Origin: Clostridiaceae bacterium
GTDB taxonomy: Bacteria; Bacillota; Clostridia; Christensenellales; CAG-917
DNA length: 39,865 bases
Assembly: GCA_031289315.1 (NCBI GenBank)
Contig: JAITPR010000052.1
Location: 1 to 39,865 of the forward strand
Reading direction: 5' to 3'
Of this stretch, positions 1-6,454 are shown in pieces. Within the stretch, counting starts at the first letter, position 1. Each line of letters begins with the position of its first letter. The notes below the pieces were generated by a model, which searched no databases, had not been told where the DNA came from, and saw only the letters and a list, made by a program, of their open reading frames with translations. The position numbers and the translations under genes are program-made.

Positions 1-109
1 TTCCCGCCCGGCTTTCTATTGTCAAGGATAAGCGGGAGGGATAAAAAGCAACGTAGTTGCGGTTTATGCTCACGCCCTTGACAAGAACGCCTTTGTATAG
101 TTGCCGTTA

Positions 110-142
110 GGCGGACGGCAGAATTCGCCGTCCGCCCTTTTT
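110..142 (+). terminator. Rho-independent terminator of an upstream gene outside the window
   Basis: A 10-bp perfect stem (GGCGGACGGC at 110-119, GCCGTCCGCC at 127-136) is followed by a T run. It probably ends transcription of a gene whose 3' end lies at or before the left edge. One short open stretch, ending with TAA at 42-44, looks protein-like but is too short to identify. Confidence 0.7.
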
Positions 143-243
143 AGGACAAACAAAACGGGGGAGTTAGGGAAAGCTTTATGCGCGTTGCATGGGGTACATG
201 GCGAAAGAGGGTAGGCACCTATGGAGGGGACCTTTCGACTCTG

Positions 244-372
244 CGTGCTGCGCTCCGCTCAAGGTGACAGTCGGGGGAACCCTCCCCTATACGGTGTGCT
301 GCGCTTCGCTCAAGGTGACACGTGGGGGAAACCCTCCCCTATACGGTGTGCCGCGCTTCTCTCAAGGTGACA
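244..372. repeat. Tandem repeat, about 52 bp, nearly three units
   Basis: Three units end in CTCAAGGTGACA (near 269, 320 and 371). They are separated by near-identical spacers carrying GGGGGAA and CCCTCCCCTATACGGTGTG. The first unit is preceded by GGGGACCTTTCGAC (about 226-239), and the same 14 bases recur near the right end of the window (about 39832-39845), so this is also a dispersed sequence. No coding function is apparent. Confidence 0.8.
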
Positions 373-480
373 GACTTAAGAATCTGCAGCTATTAAAGTG
401 ACGGCGCGGAAACGTTATGCATATATCAAGAAATAGTTGGTGCGAAGGGTGGAGCATGTTCCGCTTAACAAAGCAACTTA

Positions 481-650
481 ACAAAGCAACATAAAAGACG
501 ATAAGAGAGAGGGTTAACACTAATAAATTTAAAAACGCGGTTGACGCTAAGGAATTATCCTGCGTCAACCGCGTTTTTCAAGTAATTAGGGTCAAGCGTC
601 ACGCTTGCACGTTTTTTGGTTCTTTTTGACGTGTGTCAAAAAGAACAAGG
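481..650 (-). repeat. Dispersed element B, copy 1 (reverse orientation)
   Basis: Order in this orientation: a degenerate flank, then TTAACACTAATAAATTTA, then a hairpin of AAAAACGCGGTTGACGC paired with its complement (531-578), then CAAGTAATTAGGGTCAAGC, then a second hairpin (TTCTTTTTGAC paired with GTCAAAAAGAA, about 620-645). The same order recurs in four other places in the window. The central hairpin with its A and T flanks could act as a two-way terminator. Confidence 0.8.
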
Positions 651-678
651 CGAGCTTAAAAAATGTCTAAAATAGGTA

Positions 679-707
679 TTGCAATTTATATAAATATAAT
701 TTATAAT
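679..707 (+). promoter_or_regulatory. Sigma-A type promoter for the lipoprotein gene
   Basis: A -35 box TTGCAA (679-684) and a -10 box TATAAT (702-707) are separated by 17 bp. Transcription would start near 714, leaving a leader of about 85 nt before the ATG at 799. Confidence 0.7.
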
Positions 708-798
708 AGTAGGAGCGGATTTGTCGTCCGTGTTTTTCTATTGCCGCATGGCAAAATAAACCGTACGGGGCGCGTAGAGCGTCTTGAAGGAGAATATT

Positions 799-3786
799 AT
801 GAAAAAGAGGATTTCATTCATAGCATTGCTTGCTCTTGTAGCGGCGCTTGCATTCGCGCTTGCCGCTTGCGGCGGAGGCGATGAAACATCTAAGCTTGAA
901 CAAAGCGATTTTTCCATCGGCATTTCCACGCCGACCGGCGGAAGCGTCATTTATGTGGGCAGCGGTCCGTATCCGCTTAGGGTATTGGACGGCAAGACGG
1001 ACGTGACCAGCTTCCGCATTGTAAGTGGCAGCGACATTATTTCGTTGGGTAGTACCGAGACCGGCATATGGCAGGTTACTCCGAAGGCGGTAGGCACGGC
1101 GGTTATCCGCGGGACGCGCGCCGCCGACGATAAGTACAATGCTAAGGAGAGTCCTGATTTGACGATAGAGGTGAGGAACCCCGAACAGATTGACTTTACC
1201 TTCCCGACGGTTACCGAGTTAAGCAGTCAGAGATGGCAGCCGGGCGGCTTCTTGTTCGACATAGAGGCAGTTGGCGGTAGCGGTAACGGCGCGTTTACCT
1301 ACGCGGTAATAATGGGACCCGCCGAATTGGTCGGTACCCGTACCATAAAGGTTCTCAACCATACTCAAGACGGAGAAAGCCCGATAATAGTCACCGCGAC
1401 AAAGGCGGCGGACGGAATATATCCGGAAAAAACACAGACGTGTACCGTTAATATATTAAAGGCGCAACAAGGGGCGCTTTCCATAGCGCCGCGTACGAAT
1501 ATAACCGTGCATTCCGGTGATTTCAATCTTGCACTTAAAGACGGTGAAGAGGGAAGCGGAACCGGCACGTATACTTATAATTATGCGGGCGGTCCCGTTA
1601 GCGTAACCGCCGGCGGGCTGGTTCATGTGACTGGATACGGCAGAGCGCAATTTACCGTTACGCGTGCCGCCGACAGCGATTATGAGGAAAAGACCTCCGC
1701 GCAATTGGAAATCAACATAGGATACACTCCGCAGGCTACGCCCGTCATTATCGAGGATATTGCGCCGATAACCTTTAATCCCGCCGTTTCGCAATCGGTT
1801 ACAGTGCGCGCTTCCGGCGGCGATGGTTCACTTGCGTATGAAATCTATATATTGGACGAAACCACTGGCATTGCGACAAAGGCTCCCATGCTTGATAGCT
1901 CAAGCGCTAGCATAAGCATAACCGGCGCCGGCAATATAAAGGTTTACGCGGTAAGACTGGGCAACGACGACGGCTTCGAGGATGCCGTGTCGGAGGTATA
2001 CACGATAATCGTAAATAAGGCGGCACAAGCGTCGTTGACGGCTTCCGCGGGGACGCTTACCACCTATCAATATACGAACGGATTGGTCTTAGACTTAACC
2101 GTGACCGGCGGTAGCGGCGAAGGCGCGATAACCTACGTCATTACCGAAGGCGCCGAATTCGTGACCGGAGATATTGCGGACGGCGAAGCTTTAGCCGGTA
2201 CGTCAATCGCCGTTGCCGGAGCGGGTACAATTAAATTTAAAGCGGTAAAAGCCGGCGACAACGATTATGCCGCTGCAGAGTCCGCGGTGGTGACAATCAC
2301 CATTACTAAGGGTACGCAACAAGCGCCGGTGTTCGGTAGCATTGGATTGAAATATTACGGCGACGCGCCGTTCAATGTTACCGCGACGGGCGGAGAGTCG
2401 ACCGCCGCCATAGTGTATTCGGTTGAGAGCGGCGATGCGTTTATCGTTTTATCCGACAATACGGCGACGATATTGGGCGCCGGTGCGGTTGAACTTGGTG
2501 CGTACAAACCCGGCGACGCAAACTGGGAGGACTCCAATTTGGTTACCGTTAACTTCACCATAGAAAAGGGTTCTCAAGCGGCGCTTACGGTAAGCATAGA
2601 AGAAGAAGCGGTGTTGCGTTACGGCGAAGGCGGATTTACAATCATTGCGGAGGGTGGCTCCGGAACGGGCGCGGTTACATTCGTGGTAAAGGCGGCATAT
2701 GACCAAAATATTATCACGCTTAGCGGTTCCGCCGCGACTATAATAGGTGTTGGAGGGACTATTGTCGTCGTGACAAAAGCGGGCGATAGCAACTATAACG
2801 AAGCAACGGAGGAAATAAACGTTACTATTGGTAAGGGTGTACAAGACATTTCCGTGAGCTTGCCCGATGACGCGGTATTATTGCCCGGAAACTCCTTCGA
2901 TTTGGTCGTTGAAGGCGACCGTAGCCTATTGGGTGCGTGGGACATTGAACTTAACGAGGATTCCGCCGGAAAAGACACCATCTCTATTAACGGCTTAACG
3001 GTGACGATTTTAACTTCCGGGTTGGTCGGTATTACCGTTCAAAAAGCCGGCGACGGTTTGTGGGAAGACTCCAACATAGCGGAACTTGAGTTTAGGATAA
3101 AGGATTTACAAGAGGACTTGACCGTTGCTGGAGCCGGTGTGGAATTCACGCCCGCCTTTAACGAAAACGGCGATCTTGAATTAACCGCCGTGTTTACAAT
3201 CGCGGTGGGCGGCGGTACCTTAAGACCTAGCGAAGACGCCGTTATATTGCCTATAGGGATATTCGCGTATGATGACGGTGATTCGGATACCGCTTCCGTT
3301 TTGGTCGATTTGGTTGACTTTATCGAGTTTTCCAACGACTTAAACAAGTATATCTATGAGATTACAATAAACTGGTCGCTGACCGCAAGTGAGGTCGTTT
3401 CGGGCGACTACTTCAAGTCGGTGTTTATCATCGCTACAATCGGCGGCAATGAATACTACGTGGACGTAGACAGCGAGCCGTTTGAACTTAGCTTCAACGA
3501 TTTTATCGTAAATGCAAAACAAAACGCCGCGAAAGAGATTAACGCGTATTACGAAGGGCTTGATGTGAGTAATTGCGGTTCGTCGGAGTTAAACTCCTTA
3601 GAAACAATTAAAAACACTGCGCTAACCGATATTGAAAGCGTTACCGAAGATGGCTTAGGCGTGGCGCTTACGCCCGCAGATGTGTACGACGCTCTTATTA
3701 CGTCTCAAATCACGGCAATAAATAATATTTTGGCAACGGTAAAGATTAATATGGATGGTATCATATCTAATGCAATCGGAGCTTAA
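799..3786 (+). CDS. Large surface lipoprotein with Ig-like (Big-type) repeats
   Basis: This encodes a 995-residue protein predicted to be anchored to the outer face of the membrane. It begins with MKKR, a hydrophobic stretch and a lipobox LAAC with Cys24, the typical signal for lipidation and signal peptidase II. The start is the ATG at 799, preceded by AAGGAG with a 6-nt spacer. From about residue 30 to 770 it consists of eight or nine diverged repeats of about 85-90 residues, each with a 'GGSGxGxxxY' turn and ending in 'KAGDxxYxxxxxxxxxxI' followed by 'KGxQ'. This resembles bacterial Ig-like domains of cell-surface adhesins. The last 100 residues look helical and lack repeats. Function is not known; binding or a structural surface role is an inference. 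It stands alone with its own promoter and a terminator-like hairpin downstream. Confidence 0.85.
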   Translation: MKKRISFIALLALVAALAFALAACGGGDETSKLEQSDFSIGISTPTGGSVIYVGSGPYPLRVLDGKTDVTSFRIVSGSDIISLGSTETGIWQVTPKAVGTAVIRGTRAADDKYNAKESPDLTIEVRNPEQIDFTFPTVTELSSQRWQPGGFLFDIEAVGGSGNGAFTYAVIMGPAELVGTRTIKVLNHTQDGESPIIVTATKAADGIYPEKTQTCTVNILKAQQGALSIAPRTNITVHSGDFNLALKDGEEGSGTGTYTYNYAGGPVSVTAGGLVHVTGYGRAQFTVTRAADSDYEEKTSAQLEINIGYTPQATPVIIEDIAPITFNPAVSQSVTVRASGGDGSLAYEIYILDETTGIATKAPMLDSSSASISITGAGNIKVYAVRLGNDDGFEDAVSEVYTIIVNKAAQASLTASAGTLTTYQYTNGLVLDLTVTGGSGEGAITYVITEGAEFVTGDIADGEALAGTSIAVAGAGTIKFKAVKAGDNDYAAAESAVVTITITKGTQQAPVFGSIGLKYYGDAPFNVTATGGESTAAIVYSVESGDAFIVLSDNTATILGAGAVELGAYKPGDANWEDSNLVTVNFTIEKGSQAALTVSIEEEAVLRYGEGGFTIIAEGGSGTGAVTFVVKAAYDQNIITLSGSAATIIGVGGTIVVVTKAGDSNYNEATEEINVTIGKGVQDISVSLPDDAVLLPGNSFDLVVEGDRSLLGAWDIELNEDSAGKDTISINGLTVTILTSGLVGITVQKAGDGLWEDSNIAELEFRIKDLQEDLTVAGAGVEFTPAFNENGDLELTAVFTIAVGGGTLRPSEDAVILPIGIFAYDDGDSDTASVLVDLVDFIEFSNDLNKYIYEITINWSLTASEVVSGDYFKSVFIIATIGGNEYYVDVDSEPFELSFNDFIVNAKQNAAKEINAYYEGLDVSNCGSSELNSLETIKNTALTDIESVTEDGLGVALTPADVYDALITSQITAINNILATVKINMDGIISNAIGA

Positions 3787-3917
3787 TCCGAATAAAAGAC
3801 ATGGAAACCGAAGCTTAAATCGGTTTTGATAAGGCAAACGCCTGAGCGTAAAAATGCTTTGGGCGGGTGAGACGGCAAAAAATAAAGGAAGCATATCCCA
3901 AAATAACCAAAGAAAGG

Positions 3918-3956
3918 CAAACGCCGCCGCGCTAATAAATAGTGCGACGGCGTTTG
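3918..3956. terminator. Terminator-like hairpin after the lipoprotein gene
   Basis: CAAACGCCG (3918-3926) pairs with CGGCGTTTG (3948-3956), with further pairing inside, followed by TTAT. It could end the lipoprotein transcript. The T run is short, so efficiency is uncertain. Confidence 0.5.
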
Positions 3957-4084
3957 TTATATGCCCGTGAGGGCAGTTATTATGCCGTTTGTACGGCGGG
4001 ACGCTTCGCGCAGGGTGCGCACGGCGTTTCATAGGTTATACTTTGTGCCGTATCGCCGTATTTTGACGGTGGATAACCTTATCT

Positions 4085-4192
4085 CCGATTACAGCCTATC
4101 CCAAAGATTTTATGCGGTAAGCCGCATTACAGCCTATCTAAGGGGTGTTTTATTTTAATGGGTGGTGTTTATGCGGTAGGTATTCCCATTTC
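4085..4192. repeat. Degenerate duplications of the 3' end of the ferritin-like gene
   Basis: The 3' end of the neighbouring minus-strand gene reads, on the plus strand, TTACAACCTATCCAAAAG (4194-4211). Related copies lie just outside the gene: TTACAGCCTATCTAAGG (about 4128) and TTACAGCCTATCCCAAAG (about 4091). ATGCGGTA also recurs between them. The stop codon and the last sense codons are therefore copied two further times in degenerate form. Confidence 0.6.
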
Positions 4193-4684
4193 TTACAACC
4201 TATCCAAAAGAGAGGTAAGCACCTTTATGTGGATTTCCTCATCTAAAATAATTCTTTCTATCAAGCGTTTGACCTGTTCGTTTTTTAATACTAGCAGGGT
4301 TTTTTCGTAGTTGTAAATGGCTTCCTCCTCCGTTTTTATGTCCAGTAACAGCAGTCGTGACGGGTCGCCCGCGTAGTTTACAAAGGTGCCGTTCCACGGG
4401 TAGTTGACGCCGCCGAATACCGGATACCCGCCTAGCTTTGCTATTGCCGTTCCCAAATAGGAAAGGTGGTGCATTTCTACCATGGCTATTCTACGCAACG
4501 TATTGGATATTTCCGCATCGTCATACTTTATAAAGCTTTGAAATATATATTGAGCTATCGCCGTGTATTCGCCGCCACGCCCCGCGTAGTCGTTCATGAG
4601 CTTTTTTGCCTCGGTCGGCTGTTCCACTTCGTCTATTTCGGGATAGGGCAAGTCCGACGACAATTTAAGCTTAGAGTTTTCCAT
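4193..4684 (-). CDS. Ferritin-like di-iron protein
   Basis: The product is a 163-residue cytoplasmic four-helix-bundle protein. The likely metal ligands are visible in the ferritin-like order: Glu39 in 'GGEYTAIAQY', Glu70 and His73 in 'EMHHL', Glu120/121 in 'EEEAIYNYE', and Glu149 with His152 in 'DEEIH'. This is the pattern of rubrerythrin-like and bacterioferritin-like domains. It lacks the C-terminal rubredoxin domain of true rubrerythrin, which is present in the second such protein at 29049-29582. A role in oxygen or peroxide defence or iron handling is expected from the family, but the exact reaction cannot be read from the sequence. The ATG follows GGGAG with an 8-nt spacer. It is transcribed alone, opposite to its neighbours, and its 3' end is duplicated downstream. 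Confidence 0.85.
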   Translation of the reverse strand: MENSKLKLSSDLPYPEIDEVEQPTEAKKLMNDYAGRGGEYTAIAQYIFQSFIKYDDAEISNTLRRIAMVEMHHLSYLGTAIAKLGGYPVFGGVNYPWNGTFVNYAGDPSRLLLLDIKTEEEAIYNYEKTLLVLKNEQVKRLIERIILDEEIHIKVLTSLLDRL

Positions 4685-4753
4685 TCCGTATCTCCCGAAA
4701 CATTGTATGCTAAAGGAGCGCCAAAAGTGTTAAAAAAACGATTTTATTATTAG

Positions 4754-4929
4754 TGAGTGGTACAATCCGCGCAGACGACTTGCTGGCTAAGAAAATCTTT
4801 TTTGCTCTTTTTAGTCTAAAACCGCCTGAAATGCTCGTCCGTAGCGGTGCTACGAACTGTGCTTTCAGACAATTTTATCCTTAAAAATAGCCCGAAAATA
4901 TTTTGTCACCGCGAACTGTCCGCACCCTA
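4754..4929 (-). repeat. Element A, long variant, reverse orientation
   Basis: The left arm (GTGGTACAATCCGCGC, then GACGACTTGCTGGC) and the right arm (ATTTTGTCACCGCG, then ACTGTCCGCACCCT) of the dispersed palindrome are present. They are separated by about 90 bp that also occurs, in the opposite orientation, inside the copy at 22848-23018. The shared insert carries the complement of GGATAAAATTGTCTGAA and a small inner hairpin (CGTAGC and GCTACG). Confidence 0.75.
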
Positions 4930-4958
4930 TTTACTTTTAACAATTTACGTGTTAAAAT
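4930..4958 (+). promoter_or_regulatory. Promoter placed for a leaderless patatin transcript
   Basis: TTTACT (4930-4935) and TAAAAT (4953-4958) are separated by 17 bp. The expected start of transcription (4965 or 4966) falls on the ATG at 4966, and no Shine-Dalgarno site precedes that ATG. This suggests a leaderless mRNA. The promoter abuts the right end of the element A copy. Confidence 0.5.
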
Positions 4959-4965
4959 TATACGT

Positions 4966-6198
4966 ATGAGGGAAAACTCTGAAGGACAAAAATTAGGATT
5001 GATTTTAGAGGGAGGCGGCGCAAAGGGCGCCTTCCATATCGGCGCGCTTAAATTGTTGTTTGAACGCGGCTATCACTTTGACGGCATTGCCGGCACGTCT
5101 ATAGGCGCGCTCAACGGCGCGTTTGTGGCGGAGGACGCCGGGCTTGATAAGGCGATGCTGTTTTGGGACGATATAGGACCGTCCGATTTTTTGGACATCG
5201 ACGACGAAACCTTTGCAAAATACGTCACCGGAGAAAAGCCGATTGACCGCTCCGTGATTGCGTACATAGGGCGGCTGTTGCCGGTTATAGGGCGCGAAAA
5301 CGAAATCATTTCCGTGCGCATGCGGGAGTTCCTTGCTAAGTATATCGACGAGGAAGCCGTGAGAAATAGCGGCATAGATTTTGGGATAGTCGCGTATTCC
5401 GTGTCGGATTTTAAAGCCGTCGAGATTATGAAAGAGGAAATGCCGGAAGGTGAACTGGGGGATTATATAATAGCAAGCGCTAATTTCCCCGTGTTTAAGT
5501 TGTACGACATCGGCGGCAAGCGCTTTACGGACGGCGGAATATGGGATAATCTACCTATCAATTTGTTGGCGCGCAAGGGCTATAAACGCATGTGCGTCAT
5601 CCGCACCGGCACAAAACCGCCTAAGCGTAAGCTTGAATACGGCGATTTAGATTTGACCTACATAGTTCCCTCCGAAAAGCTTGGTTTGGCTATGGTGTTT
5701 ACGCGGCAGGTCGTGGAACACAACATGATGTTGGGGTATTTTGACGCCATGCGCGCGCTTGACGGGCTTAACGGAAAAAACTTTTATATCGCGCCGTGTG
5801 CGGACAATGCCGGTAAGGAACTGTTGGAGAAAATGCCCGTACAGTTTTACGTATATCTTTTAAACGCGCTCAAGCGCGCGCCGTCCTCCGAACAAGGCAA
5901 AAATGCAGGAGTGGTTGAGGCGATTATCAGAGATGCGCTGGACATGCCGGAACGGTTTACGTCAACTCAAGTGCTACTAAACTTTTTTGAGCTTTTCGCA
6001 CTTATTTTCAAGCCGGAAAAATTCCGCATATATGAATTTGCGGATTTTGTGACGGCATCGTCGGAAGCCGCTTCCGATTATATCTTTGACAGAGAAAACT
6101 TTTTTAAGAGAGTTAAAGCGGTAAAAAACGACGCTCTTAAAGAAATATTTTACGCGTTCGCGGTGCATTTCTGCAATAGATTGCGTCTAGACCCTTGA
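4966..6198 (+). CDS. Patatin-like phospholipase (acyl hydrolase)
   Basis: The product has 410 residues and belongs to the bacterial patatin-like phospholipase family, which hydrolyses acyl esters with a Ser-Asp dyad. All family motifs are visible: the oxyanion loop 'EGGGAKGAFHIGAL' near residue 15, the nucleophile elbow 'GTSIGALNG' near residue 43, and the catalytic Asp in 'FTDGGIWDNLP' near residue 190. The roughly 170 residues beyond the catalytic core are less conserved and not assigned. I chose the ATG at 4966 because the family fold begins almost at once; the open frame extends to 4903, but that part lies in repeat and promoter sequence. No signal peptide is visible, so it probably acts in the cytoplasm. 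The substrate cannot be predicted. Confidence 0.85.
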   Translation: MRENSEGQKLGLILEGGGAKGAFHIGALKLLFERGYHFDGIAGTSIGALNGAFVAEDAGLDKAMLFWDDIGPSDFLDIDDETFAKYVTGEKPIDRSVIAYIGRLLPVIGRENEIISVRMREFLAKYIDEEAVRNSGIDFGIVAYSVSDFKAVEIMKEEMPEGELGDYIIASANFPVFKLYDIGGKRFTDGGIWDNLPINLLARKGYKRMCVIRTGTKPPKRKLEYGDLDLTYIVPSEKLGLAMVFTRQVVEHNMMLGYFDAMRALDGLNGKNFYIAPCADNAGKELLEKMPVQFYVYLLNALKRAPSSEQGKNAGVVEAIIRDALDMPERFTSTQVLLNFFELFALIFKPEKFRIYEFADFVTASSEAASDYIFDRENFFKRVKAVKNDALKEIFYAFAVHFCNRLRLDP

Positions 6199-6454
6199 GT
6201 GAGAATTTACGGCGGGGTAAACCTAATGCGGAACGGACTACGTGAACAAACCGTTGAACATAATTACCGTGAAAACCGACGAACCCATAATATGAGCCGC
6301 GAAAACCTTAAAACGGGTGAGTACGGCGGCGGGGTAACCCAACCGCGGATTGTCCACACCGAAAGCACCTAATGTGCGTTGACTTCGACGGTTTGGAGGA
6401 AATTTATTTCACCGAACCTGTCCGGCTACGCGCCCAAATACGGAATTATTTTAA
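6199..6454. other. Spacer before polA with a degenerate duplication
   Basis: No gene is seen. TTGAGTGAGAATTTACGG followed by CGGGGTAAACC, which includes the patatin stop codon, resembles GGGTGAGTACGG followed by CGGCGGGGTAACCCAA at about 6314-6341. A fragment of element A (CGCGGATTGTCCACACC) ends at 6360. A GGAGG at 6395-6399 has no start codon at a useful distance. Confidence 0.5.
6343..6360 (+). repeat. Element A fragment (right arm only)
   Basis: CCGCGGATTGTCCACACC matches the right arm of element A. The left half is absent. Confidence 0.5.

Larger units (their letters stand above)
143..798. other. Intergenic region: tandem repeat, element B copy 1, lipoprotein promoter
   Basis: I see no credible gene here. 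The stretch holds a roughly 52-bp tandem repeat (about 244-372), a dispersed hairpin element (481-650) and a promoter (679-707) for the downstream lipoprotein gene. The short open frames at 189-401 and 362-568 lie in repeat sequence and have no usable ribosome binding site. Confidence 0.6.

Noticed and set aside
1..100. The tail of a protein gene at the left edge
   Set aside because: Short frames end at 44 and 100, but neither is long enough to show coding bias or to identify. Only the terminator at 110-142 supports an upstream gene.
3961..4158. A 65-residue open frame after the lipoprotein gene
   Set aside because: It has no ribosome binding site and overlaps the degenerate copies of the ferritin-like gene end.
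6390..6454. An earlier start for polA using GGAGG at 6395
   Set aside because: No start codon in the polA frame lies at a suitable distance from that site, and the family N-terminus begins at the ATG at 6455.
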